From the NCBI RefSeq assembly GCF_022761015.1, contig NZ_JAKWJQ010000001.1:310001-374000 (forward strand): DNA of 64,000 bases, written 5' to 3'. Shown in pieces: positions 1-8,900 of the stretch (positions are counted from its first letter, which is position 1; each line of letters begins with the position of its first letter). The position numbers and the translations under genes were made by a program. The notes beneath the pieces are model-generated. The model saw only the letters and a program-made list of their open reading frames with translations. It had not been told where the DNA came from and ran no database searches. This DNA is from Humibacter sp. RRB41. Lineage in GTDB: Bacteria > Actinomycetota > Actinomycetes > Actinomycetales > Microbacteriaceae.

Positions 1-495
1 AACCTCGCAGAGCTGACCGACGACATGCGACGATCGCTTGACACCCCACCGCCGGTGCGGCTGCCCGAATGGATCGTCAAGACCCGGCGGCTCATGCGCT
101 ACCCGTTCCTCTGGGATGCTGTCAGCACAGCCTGGTACTCCCCCGATCGGTACAACGGGCGACCGGCTCTCGAGCAAGAACTGGCGCAGCATGCGAACAA
201 CATTCTGGTGAACAAGCATCCCGAGCCCGGCGACCGCGACGCGGATGGCGTGACACGGCGCGAGGCATGGGAGCGCGTGCGCGAGTCGCACGTTCAGCAC
301 GGGTTCGAGATTGAGGTGAACGGCCGGGCGGTCGACGGCATTCGCATCGACACGGATCCGTACGTGTATGCAGTCGCAGCCGACCTAGGCGATCGGATGC
401 TCACCGCCGTGTTCGACCGGGACGTGCTGCCGTATCTGCGGCTGGCGTTCGCGGATCGCCCCATCGCGCTACCCGACCAACGAGAGCGCGTATGA
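1..495 (+). CDS. hypothetical protein, 3' end of a gene cut by the window edge
   Basis: The frame is open from the first base of the window, so the true start very probably lies upstream; the first Met codon visible is at 25. The visible part is about 164 residues, soluble, with no membrane segment and no motif I recognise. It is rich in Arg, Asp and aromatic residues (PEWIVKTRRLMRYPFLWDA near the start). Its stop is about 55 bases before the flavin monooxygenase start on the same strand, so co-transcription is possible, but this gives no clue to function. Confidence 0.6.
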   Translation, partial: NLAELTDDMRRSLDTPPPVRLPEWIVKTRRLMRYPFLWDAVSTAWYSPDRYNGRPALEQELAQHANNILVNKHPEPGDRDADGVTRREAWERVRESHVQHGFEIEVNGRAVDGIRIDTDPYVYAVAADLGDRMLTAVFDRDVLPYLRLAFADRPIALPDQRERV

Positions 496-549
496 CGCCG
501 TGTTGCGCCGGGTTACGGACTCTTGCCCTGCCTCGGCGACCATGGACGG

Positions 550-1935
550 ATGCCACGACAGATCCGCTTCAACGCCTTCGACATGAACTGCGTCGCCCAC
601 CAGACCTCCGGGCTCTGGAAGCACCCGGCCGACCGTGCCGACCACTACAAGGACATCGAGTACTGGACCGAGCTCGCGAAGCTGCTGGAGCGCGGCAGGT
701 TCGACGGCATCTTCATCGCCGACGTGCTCGGCACGTACGACGTGTATGGCGGCAACAACGAGGCGGCCATTCGCAACGGCGCCCAGGTGCCCGTGAACGA
801 CCCGTTGCTGGTCATTCCTCCGATGGCATATGTCACTGAGCATCTCGGGTTCGGGGTGACGGCGGGAACGGCGTACGAGCATCCGTACCCGTTCGCGCGC
901 CGCATGTCGACGCTCGACCATCTCACCAAGGGCCGCGTCGGCTGGAACGTCGTCACCGGATACCTCCCGTCCGCCGCCCGCAACATGGGCCACGACGACC
1001 AGGCGGAGCACGACGACCGCTACGACCACGCCGATGAGTACCTCGAAGTGCTCTACAAGCTGTGGGAGGGCTCGTGGGAAGACGACGCTGTCGTGAAGGA
1101 TGCCGAGCGCGGCATCTTCACGGATCCGGCGAAGGTGCACGAGATCGGCCACAAGGGCAAGCACTTCACGGTGCCGGGCATCCACATCGCCGAGCCGTCG
1201 CCTCAGCGCACGCCCGTGATCTACCAGGCGGGGGCATCCTCGCGGGGTATGCGTTTCGCGGCCGAGAACGCCGAGGCGATCTTCATCGCCGGCCCGACGA
1301 AGTCGGTCGTCGCTTCGACCGTGAAGAAGATCCGGGATGCCCTCGAGGCTGCCGGTCGCGACCGTTACGCCGCGAAGATCTACACCCTGCTCACCCTCAT
1401 CACCGACGAGACGGACGAGAAAGCCCAAGCGAAGTACGAGGAGTACCTCAGCTACGCGAGTGAGGAGGGCGCGCTCGTCTTCATGTCGGGCTGGATGGGC
1501 ATCGACCTCTCGCAGTACGCGCTCGACGAGCCGATCGGCAACGTGAAGTCGAACGCGATCCAGTCGGTCGTGGCGAGCTTTCAGGAGACCAACGACAACG
1601 GACGCGAATGGACGGTGGGCGACATCGCCCGGCACAGCGCGATCGGTGGCCTCGGCCCGTTCGTGGTCGGCTCGGGCGAGAGGGTCGCGGACACGCTGCA
1701 GCAGTGGGTCGACGAAACCGACGTCGATGGCTTCAACCTGGCGTATGTCGTGACCCCCGGCACGTTCGAGGACATCGTGGAGCACGTGATCCCGGTGCTG
1801 CAGGAGCGCGGCGCCTACCCGACGGAGTACGCCGACGGCACGCTGCGCAACAAGCTGCACGGCGCGGGTGACCGCCTGCCGGATGCCCACCGCGGCGCCC
1901 GCTACCGCGTAGGCCAGTTCGAGCGCAGTCTCTGA
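550..1935 (+). CDS. NtaA/SnaA/DszA-family flavin-dependent monooxygenase (LLM class)
   Basis: Luciferase-like TIM-barrel monooxygenase that would use reduced FMN from a separate reductase to attack small organosulfur, aminopolycarboxylate or related substrates. Family hallmarks are the N-terminal FNAFDMNCVAHQTSGLW, the GRFDGIFIADVLGTYDVYGG block, GRVGWNVVTGYLPSAARN and the late VPGIHIAEPSPQRTPVIYQAG segment. At about 461 residues it is full length for the NtaA/SnaA group. The ATG at 550 fits the conserved N-terminus best; an in-frame ATG at 523 is an alternative. It ends 7 bases before the convergent NmrA-type gene. No flavin reductase is adjacent, so the substrate cannot be named. A second family member lies at 18453-19814. 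Confidence 0.9.
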   Translation: MPRQIRFNAFDMNCVAHQTSGLWKHPADRADHYKDIEYWTELAKLLERGRFDGIFIADVLGTYDVYGGNNEAAIRNGAQVPVNDPLLVIPPMAYVTEHLGFGVTAGTAYEHPYPFARRMSTLDHLTKGRVGWNVVTGYLPSAARNMGHDDQAEHDDRYDHADEYLEVLYKLWEGSWEDDAVVKDAERGIFTDPAKVHEIGHKGKHFTVPGIHIAEPSPQRTPVIYQAGASSRGMRFAAENAEAIFIAGPTKSVVASTVKKIRDALEAAGRDRYAAKIYTLLTLITDETDEKAQAKYEEYLSYASEEGALVFMSGWMGIDLSQYALDEPIGNVKSNAIQSVVASFQETNDNGREWTVGDIARHSAIGGLGPFVVGSGERVADTLQQWVDETDVDGFNLAYVVTPGTFEDIVEHVIPVLQERGAYPTEYADGTLRNKLHGAGDRLPDAHRGARYRVGQFERSL

Positions 1936-1942
1936 GGTCGCC

Positions 1943-2794
1943 TCACGCGACTGAGGGAAGGCCGCCGCCGAAGGCGGTCGCGTGGTCTGCCGCCCAGCTG
2001 GAGAACGGGGTCGCGGGGCGGCCGGTCAGCCGCTCGACGGCATCCGTCGGTGAGCTCTCGCGCACGCTCGGACCGCCCAGGATGCCCAGGGTCGCGTCCG
2101 CTATCTCGCTTGGCATGACTGTGCTCAGCCGGGCGAGCGCGTCCTCGCGGGTGAGTTCGACGAAGTCGAGCGGGCGGCCGATCGCCGCAGCGATGGCATC
2201 CGTCTGCTGGCGAGGGGTGACCGCCTCGGGGCCGGTCAGTTCGTACACGGCGCCGACATGGGCATCCGGCGACGACAGCACGGCGGCCGCGACCGCCGCG
2301 ATGTCGCGCGGATCGATGACGGGCAGCGCCGTGTCGCCGAACGGGGCGAAAACCGTTCCGCCGTCGCGGATGGGCTGCGCCCACCCGAAGGAGTTCGAGG
2401 CGAAACCCGACGGACGCAAGATCGTGAACGACAGGCCCGAAGCGCGCACGGCCGACTCGAATGCGGATGCGCCGCGGTAGGCATCCGGTCGCGTTCCTGC
2501 GCCCTGCGACGACAGCAGCACGATGTGGCGCACGCCCGCAGAGGCTGCGGCCGAGACCACCTGTTCAGGGTGCTCTCCCGTTGCGAGCAGGAAGAGCGCA
2601 TCCGCTCCCACGACGGCTGACGAGAATGCCGCGGCATCGTCGAGATCGACGGCGCGCGGCAGGTAGCGGCCCTGCGCCGTGGTCGACGTGGCCGAGCGCG
2701 CCAGCCCGAGGATCGTATGCCCGTCAGCAGCGAGCTGGTCGGCGAGCGCGGAGCCGACCTGACCGGTGACTCCGGTGATTGCGATGGTGGTCAT
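1943..2794 (-). CDS. NAD(P)H-binding NmrA/QorB-type reductase
   Basis: Short-chain-like Rossmann protein of 283 residues. The dinucleotide-binding motif GVTGQVG is at residues 8-14 and an ILRPSGFASN segment is typical of NmrA/quinone reductase 2 proteins (QorB, YtfG). Members reduce quinones or sense NAD(P)H and lack the usual SDR YxxxK catalytic pair. It is divergent from an HxlR-type regulator, with about 98 bases between the starts. The arrangement is classic for redox or electrophile stress: the regulator senses quinones or thiol-reactive compounds and controls the reductase. The shared intergenic region holds a GGTACC-centred palindrome. Substrate unproven. Confidence 0.85.
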   Translation of the reverse strand: MTTIAITGVTGQVGSALADQLAADGHTILGLARSATSTTAQGRYLPRAVDLDDAAAFSSAVVGADALFLLATGEHPEQVVSAAASAGVRHIVLLSSQGAGTRPDAYRGASAFESAVRASGLSFTILRPSGFASNSFGWAQPIRDGGTVFAPFGDTALPVIDPRDIAAVAAAVLSSPDAHVGAVYELTGPEAVTPRQQTDAIAAAIGRPLDFVELTREDALARLSTVMPSEIADATLGILGGPSVRESSPTDAVERLTGRPATPFSSWAADHATAFGGGLPSVA

Positions 2795-2854
2795 GTTCTC
2801 TCCGATCGTTGAAGGGCTCTCGATACGATCGCGAAGCTACCATCGTGCATATAG

Positions 2855-2864
2855 TAGGTACCTA
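2855..2864. promoter_or_regulatory. palindromic operator candidate TAGGTACCTA between nmrA-like and hxlR-like genes
   Basis: The perfect 10-bp palindrome TAGGTACCTA lies in the 98-bp divergent gap, 29 bases before the regulator start. A-T rich -10-like sequences flank it on both strands, so a bound dimer could control both directions. HxlR/DUF24 regulators commonly autoregulate from such gaps. No binding data; assignment is by position and symmetry only. Confidence 0.4.
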
Positions 2865-2892
2865 GAAGATAGTGACTCTCGAGGAGGTCGGC

Positions 2893-3273
2893 ATGGCGCG
2901 CTCGGCAGGGCATCCCGAGGCTGCACCGTGTCCCATCTCGCCGGTCGTCGACATCGTGTTCAGCAGATGGACGACGCCGATCCTGTGGACCCTGAACGAG
3001 TTCGGCACCCAGCGCTTCGTCGAGCTCGAACGACGTCTGGCCGACATCACGCCGAAGGTGCTCACCCAACGACTGCGGCAACTCGAGCGCGACGGGTTGG
3101 TCGGCCGCGTCTACCATGCCGAGGTGCCACCGCGGGTCGAATACGAGATCTCGGAGCTCGGCAGAAGCCTCGCCCCCGTCTTCTCGACGCTGACGGTGTG
3201 GGCGCAGGAACACCTCGACCAGGTCGCGGATGCCCGCGGCGACTACGACGTGGCTGGCAAGCCGAAGCCGTGA
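2893..3273 (+). CDS. HxlR (DUF24)-family transcriptional regulator
   Basis: Small winged-helix regulator of 126 residues. The Cys before the helix (PCPISPVVDIVFSRWTTPIL) matches the single conserved N-terminal Cys of many redox- or electrophile-sensing HxlR proteins. The wHTH core follows: FVELERRLADITPKVLTQRL, then the EYEISELGRSL wing. The start at 2893 is chosen because GAGGAGG lies at 2881-2887; a longer in-frame ATG at 2872 has no ribosome site. It probably represses the divergent NmrA-like reductase and itself. Its last bases overlap the next gene (GTGA), so the methyltransferase may be read through from this promoter. Confidence 0.9.
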   Translation: MARSAGHPEAAPCPISPVVDIVFSRWTTPILWTLNEFGTQRFVELERRLADITPKVLTQRLRQLERDGLVGRVYHAEVPPRVEYEISELGRSLAPVFSTLTVWAQEHLDQVADARGDYDVAGKPKP

Positions 3274-4418
3274 TCGACTACTCCGCACTGCGCCGGTGGC
3301 CCGACGCCGAGGCCGACAACCTGTTCGCATCGGATGCCGCGGATCGGCTGATCGTCGACACCGCGGCATCCGCGCTCCGCGCCACGATCGGCCGCGACGT
3401 CGTCGTGGTGGGTGACGTGTACGGTGCGCTGACGTTGGCTGCCGCGGACGCCGTTGTGCGGGGTGCCGTCGGCGGCGCGATCCGAGTGCATCAGGATGCC
3501 GTCGTGGCCGAACAGGCCCTCGCCGCCAACGCCGAAAGGCTGGGGCTCGCCGGAGCGTATCGGTCGTCTGCGCTGGATGCCGACCTCGTTCGCGGCGCGA
3601 CGGTCGTGCTACTGCGACTGCCGAAGAGTCTCGATGCCCTCGACGAGATCGCCCGCCTCGTCGCGGCCCACGCCGATTCATCTGTAACCGTCATCGCTGG
3701 CGGCATGCAGAAGCACATGGCCGTGGCGATGAACGAGGTGTTCGCGCGGTGGTTCGAGCGCATCGATGTCGGGCTCGCACGGCAGAAGGCCCGTGTGCTC
3801 ACCGTCACCGGGCCGAGGGCGGAGGCGGCGCGCGCGGCATCCACCGAGTGGCCGCGCCGGCAGATGCACGCCGACATCGCACCCGGCCTCTGGGTCTGCG
3901 CGCACGGCGGGGCATTCGCTGGGGCGCACATCGACATCGGTACCCGCTTTCTGATCGAGCACCTCGACAACGCGGCGCCGCGCGCCACGCTCGCCATCGA
4001 CCTCGCATGCGGCACCGGTGCGCTGGCAGCGACCCTCGCGCTGCGGCGACCGCACCTGCGCGTGATCGCGAGCGACCAGTCGGCGGTGGCTGCGGCATCC
4101 GCTCGGGCGACCGCGAACGCGAACAATGTCGCCGATCGCATCGAGGTGCGCAGGGAGAACGCGGGCGAGGGCATCCCGGATGCCTGCGCCGACCTGGTGC
4201 TGCTCAACCCTCCGTTCCACAACGGCGCGGCCCTCGACCTGCGCGTCGGACGGATGCTCGTGGTCGCCGCCGCGCGCCTGCTCGCCCCCGGCGGCGAGCT
4301 CTGGACCGTCTACAACTCGCACCTCGACTACAAGCCGGCGCTGCGCGCCGAGGTCGGACCCACGCGCCAGGTCGGCCGCAACGCGAAGTTCACGATCGCG
4401 GCGTCGACGAAGCGGTAG
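3270..4418 (+). CDS. class I SAM-dependent methyltransferase, RsmC/RlmG-like
   Basis: Protein of 382 residues with a degenerate N-terminal methyltransferase-like half and a catalytic C-terminal half, the layout of the 16S/23S rRNA guanine-N2 methyltransferases RsmC and RlmG. SAM motif I is DLACGTGALAATLALRRPH. The catalytic NPPF motif appears as LLNPPFHNGAALD, and a late LAPGGELWTVYNSHLDYKP block fits RlmG. The GTG start at 3270 overlaps the regulator stop in a GTGA quartet; the frame is open much further upstream but without a better start. It most likely modifies rRNA in the cytosol; which base is not decidable by eye. Confidence 0.85.
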   Translation: MIDYSALRRWPDAEADNLFASDAADRLIVDTAASALRATIGRDVVVVGDVYGALTLAAADAVVRGAVGGAIRVHQDAVVAEQALAANAERLGLAGAYRSSALDADLVRGATVVLLRLPKSLDALDEIARLVAAHADSSVTVIAGGMQKHMAVAMNEVFARWFERIDVGLARQKARVLTVTGPRAEAARAASTEWPRRQMHADIAPGLWVCAHGGAFAGAHIDIGTRFLIEHLDNAAPRATLAIDLACGTGALAATLALRRPHLRVIASDQSAVAAASARATANANNVADRIEVRRENAGEGIPDACADLVLLNPPFHNGAALDLRVGRMLVVAAARLLAPGGELWTVYNSHLDYKPALRAEVGPTRQVGRNAKFTIAASTKR

Positions 4419-4461
4419 TGAATCCGGGCGTGCGCGCGGTGCGCGGCGTATCGTCGCGAGC

Positions 4462-5154
4462 ATGATGTGGGGGTACTCGGCCGAACAGATCCGGGCGGCG
4501 GAGGCGCCGCATCTGGCCGCGGGCGAACCGCTCATGCAACTCGCGGCGGCAGGGCTCGCCGTCGCGATTCGCGAGGAGTTCGCCGAGATGGAGGACTCGA
4601 GCACAGGCGCGAGCGTGCTGCTCCTGGTCGGATCGGGTGACAACGGCGGCGACGCGCTGTTCGCCGGGGCCGAGCTGGCGGCATCCGGATGCCGTGTCGC
4701 CTTCGCGCAACTCGGATCGCGCACGCACGCTGCCGGGCTGGCCGCCGCGCTCGACGCCGGCGCCACGATCGTCGACCTGGGCGACGACCCCGTGACAGCG
4801 GTGACCGAAGCAGCGACGGATGCTGACGTGATCGTCGACGGCATCCTCGGCACGGGTGCGTATCGCAGCCCGGCGTTGCGAGGGATCGCGCGCGAGGCGG
4901 TCGCAGCGCTGCGACCGCTTGCGGCATCCCCTCGGCGACGCGTCGTCGCGGTCGATCTGCCGAGCGGAATCGATCCGGACACGGGTGCACTCCCCGACGA
5001 GACAGTGCTCCCCGCCGATGTGACCGTCACGTTCGGTGCGTACAAGGCGGGGCTCCTGCGCAACCCGGGCGCGATGTACGCCGGCCGCGTCGTGCTGGTC
5101 GACATCGGCCTGCTGCCCGATCTCGACGGTGTCGAGCCGCTGATCGTCGGCTGA
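4462..5154 (+). CDS. nnrE: NAD(P)H-hydrate epimerase (YjeF N-terminal domain only)
   Basis: Interconverts the R and S forms of hydrated NAD(P)H so that the dehydratase can repair them. About 230 residues, all within the epimerase domain: the VGSGDNGGDALFAGAELAASG phosphate loop, the DGILGTGAYR catalytic region and the DLPSGIDPDTG block. The ADP/ATP-dependent dehydratase domain fused to it in many bacteria is absent here, so the dehydratase must be encoded elsewhere. TATCGT ends 7 bases before the ATG at 4462 and no Shine-Dalgarno is visible, which fits a leaderless transcript. The next gene is purine nucleoside phosphorylase, 44 bases on. Confidence 0.9.
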   Translation: MMWGYSAEQIRAAEAPHLAAGEPLMQLAAAGLAVAIREEFAEMEDSSTGASVLLLVGSGDNGGDALFAGAELAASGCRVAFAQLGSRTHAAGLAAALDAGATIVDLGDDPVTAVTEAATDADVIVDGILGTGAYRSPALRGIAREAVAALRPLAASPRRRVVAVDLPSGIDPDTGALPDETVLPADVTVTFGAYKAGLLRNPGAMYAGRVVLVDIGLLPDLDGVEPLIVG

Positions 5155-5198
5155 ACTCGCCTGCCCCGCCTGCATCCGCGACCATCGAAGGAGATGCC

Positions 5199-5906
5199 AT
5201 GTCCACACCCCACATCGCCGCGGAATCCGGTGAGATCGCTCCGCTGGTACTGATGCCCGGCGACCCACGACGGGGCAGGCGCATCGCCGAGCAGTTCTTC
5301 GACGAGCCGCGGCTCGTGACCGACGTGCGCTCCATCGAGGGCTGGACCGGAAGCATTCGTGGGCGTGCCGTCACGGTACTGGCGTCGGGTATGGGCATCC
5401 CGTCGATGAGCATCTACGCGACAGAGCTGTTCCGGTTCTACGACGTGCAGCGCATCGTGAGGGTCGGAACGACCGGAGGTATGGCTCCCGGCCAGCCGCT
5501 CGGCGAACTGATCATCGCGTCATCCGCCCACACGGACTCGTCGTTGCCCGGCCTGGAGATCCCCGGTGTGAACCTCAGCCACACGCCCAGCTACAGGATG
5601 CTCGAAGCCGCCGTCTCCGCTGCGCGCACCCGTTCGCTCGGGTTCCGGGTCGGCCCGGTGTTGAGTTCCGACACCTTCTACGGCAGTAGTCGGGCCAAGT
5701 TCGAGGCGCTCGCAGCCGTGGGAACGCTCGGCGTCGAGATGGAATCGGCCGGGCTGTATGCCATCGCGGCAGCGGAAGGCAGGGAGGCGCTCACCGTTCT
5801 CACCGTCACCGACCACGTGCTCGACGGCGGCGAGCTGAGCGCCATGGAGCGCGAGACCGGGTACGCGCCGATGGTCGAGGTCGCCGTCGAGGCCCTGTTC
5901 TCGTGA
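5199..5906 (+). CDS. deoD: purine nucleoside phosphorylase, DeoD type
   Basis: Cytosolic phosphorolysis of purine (deoxy)nucleosides to free base and (deoxy)ribose-1-phosphate. The 235 residues match the hexameric family. Visible are the phosphate-binding GDPRRGR near residue 20, the RIVRVGTTGGM strand, the substrate motif GVEMESAGLYAIAA and the catalytic Asp region TVTDHVLDGG. AAGGAG lies about 8 bases before the ATG. It belongs to nucleoside salvage; the neighbouring NAD(P)HX epimerase is the only other nucleotide-related gene here. Confidence 0.95.
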   Translation: MSTPHIAAESGEIAPLVLMPGDPRRGRRIAEQFFDEPRLVTDVRSIEGWTGSIRGRAVTVLASGMGIPSMSIYATELFRFYDVQRIVRVGTTGGMAPGQPLGELIIASSAHTDSSLPGLEIPGVNLSHTPSYRMLEAAVSAARTRSLGFRVGPVLSSDTFYGSSRAKFEALAAVGTLGVEMESAGLYAIAAAEGREALTVLTVTDHVLDGGELSAMERETGYAPMVEVAVEALFS

Positions 5907-5957
5907 GCGGGGCAGCCTGAGCAGTGGTCGGCCGCCGTCGGCGCCCCGTGAGAGCAT

Positions 5958-8900
5958 GTGCGAGTGCCCGGCTCCTGGTTTCCTCTCGTGGAGCTGGGAG
6001 CAGTGCGTGCATACGTCGGCGACGCGGTGCTGCAACGCGCGAGGTCGTACGCGTCAGACGCCGTCCTCGAGCTGGCGTGGAAGGCCGGCACTCTCGAGGC
6101 CACCGTTGTCGGAACGGCGAGCAGTCCCTACCGCTGCTGGGTCACGCTCCTTCCTCCTGCCGGAACCGGGAAGGGAGCCGGCTACCGGCCGACGGCGAGC
6201 GGATGCTCGTGCCCCGTCGGCACGAAGTGCAAGCACGTGGCGGCCGCGATGCTCGCCAGCCGCGAACGATCCAGTGCGGCGACGAAAGCTCTCACCGCCG
6301 ACGGGGGCGGATGGCGGTCGGCCGTGCGCACGCTCACGTCCGGCGCCGCCACGTCGCGAGAGTTCACACCGCTCGCCCTGATCGTGGAGGTGCGCGAGCG
6401 GGTTCGCCGCCGGTCGCAGGGCCGTTGGGCGCGAACGGCGGAGGCGTTCCAGGCGGCGACACGGGCATCCGACCGGTTGGATGTCACCGTGCGCGTCGGC
6501 GCCCCGGGCAAGCGCGGCTGGGTGAACGCGCAGGTCGGCTGGGGAAGCCTCAACTACCGCACCTACGAGTTCGGCTACGACCCTGCGCAGTTGCGCTGGT
6601 TCGTCGAGTTCGAGACGCTCGCCCGCGCGGCCCCCGGCCGCTATTTCACGGGCGACGGCACGCGGATGACCCTCGTCGAGTTCGCCAGCCCCCTGCTCTG
6701 GAAGATGCTGGCGGATGCCCCGGCCCGCGGCATCCGCATCGTCTCCGGCGACAAGAACGGTGCGGTCGCGCTCGCCGCGAACGCTGAATTCGAGCTGGCG
6801 GCGAGCACGGATGCCGACGGAGCGCTGACGCTGCGGCCGCGCATCGTGGTGGACGGCGCGCAGACGGACGCCGCCAGGGTGCATCCGATCGGCGACCACG
6901 GCATCGCCGTCGTCGACTGGCCGACCGACTCGACACCCTCCGGCGCGGAACCCGGTGCAAGCATCACGCTCGCGCCGACCGCGGCCGCTCTCACGCCCGA
7001 ACTGCTCGCGCTGGCGCGCGGCGGAACGATCGACGTGCCGGCCGACGAGGTCGCCGAGTTCACGCGGGATGCCTACCCCGCGCTGGCCCGCACCGTCGGC
7101 GTGCGCGCAGCGGATGCCTCGACCAAGCTCCCGGAACTCGCCCCGCCGACGCTCGTGCTGAGCGCCGAATTCCGCAAGCGGCAGACCGTCGCACTGACCT
7201 GGACGTGGGAGTACGCCGCCGGCGGCAAGGTGACGTCGATTCCGGTGGCGGGAGGCACATCCGCTCGGGGTCTGCGTGACGAACGCGCCGAGCGCGACAC
7301 CGTCGATGGGCTGCTCGCTGCCGTGCCGCAGGTGGCCCCGCGCGCCGCGATCGAGAACGGCTTCGGCGAGGCGTTGGCGGATGCAGAGCCAGCCCTGGTC
7401 GACCGCGTGCTGACCGGCATCGACGCGGCCGAGTGGGTCGCGAACGTGCTGCCCGAGATCGAGTCGATGATCGCCGGCGTGCCGGAAGGCGAGGCGGAGC
7501 GCATCCGCATCGACGTCGTCGGTGAGCGCATCGACTACACCGAGCTCACCGAGACGCCCGAGCTCACCGTGACGACGGTGCCGACCGATCAACGCGATTG
7601 GTTCGACCTCGGCGTGCTTGTGACGGTCGCAGGGCGTTCGATCCCGTTCATGCCGCTGTTCAGGGCTCTGGCGACCGGACGGCAGAAGCTGCTGCTCGTC
7701 GATCACAGCTACCTGTCGCTGAAGCAGCCGGTGTTCGACCGGCTGAAGGAGCTGCTCACCGAGGCGGAGGGACTCGCCGAATGGGAGACCGGCCCGCGCA
7801 TCAGCCGGTACCAGGCGACCCTCTGGGCCGACTTCGAAGACCTCGCGGATGCCTCGCTCCCCGCCGTCGAGTGGCGCGAGAGCGTCGAGGGGCTGCTGGC
7901 GCTGTCCGCTGGGCCGGCCGGCGGCGAGTTGCCCGACACGGATGCCGGCACCGCCCTGGTCGAACACGCCCCGCTGCCGAAGGGGCTGGCCGCCGACCTT
8001 CGGCACTACCAGCGCGACGGCTACGACTGGCTGGTGTTCCTCTGGAACCACGGACTCGGCGGCGTGCTGGCCGACGACATGGGCCTCGGCAAGACCCTGC
8101 AGACCCTGGCGCTCATCGCTCACGCCCGCGAGTCGGCTGCGTCCGCACCCTCCAGCTCCCCGAGCGAGCGCAGCGAGTCGAAGGGCGAGCCTTTTCTCGT
8201 CGTGGTGCCGTCGTCGGTGGTGGGCACCTGGGTCAGCGAGGCGGCGAGGTTCACGCCGGGGCTGCGCGTGGCATCCGTCACCGCGACGGGACGCAAGCGC
8301 GGCGCGCCGCTGGCCGAGCTGGCCGACGGCATCGACATCGTGATCACCACGTACACCGTCTTCCGGCTCGACAACGCCGACTTCGCCGCGCTGCCGTGGT
8401 CGGGCCTCGTGCTCGACGAGGCGCAGTTCGTGAAGAACCACGCGTCGCAGGCTCACCGCCTCGCGCGCGACCTGAACGCGCCGTTCAAGCTCGCCGTCAC
8501 GGGTACCCCGCTGGAGAACAACCTGCTCGAGCTCTGGGCGATGTTCTCGATCGTGGCGCCAGGGCTCTTCCCGTCGCGGCGGGCCTTCACCGAGGAGTAC
8601 GTCAAGCCGATCGCTGCGGCCGCCAGCCCCGTGCACGGAACGGATGCCGCACACGGCGCGATCCGCCTCAGGCGCTTGCGGCGGCGCATCCGCCCGCTGC
8701 TGCTGCGCCGCACCAAAGACCTGGTCGCGCCCGAGCTTCCGCCGAAGCAGGAGCAGGTGCTGCGCATCGATCTCGACCCGAAGCACCGCCGCGTCTACGA
8801 CACGTGGCTGCAGCGCGAACGGCAGAAGGTGCTCGGGCTGCTCGACGACCTCGACCGGCAACGGTTCATCGTGTACCGATCGATCACCCTGCTGCGAATG

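Noticed and set aside
469-1890. Long minus-strand open frame opposite the first monooxygenase
   Set aside because: Arg/Val/His/Asp-rich composition with no motif; it is the antisense shadow of a clearly coding plus-strand gene in GC-rich DNA.
8149-8192. Frameshift or insertion sequence in the helicase gene
   Set aside because: Frame continues unbroken through all later SNF2 motifs, and the insert is too short for a mobile element.
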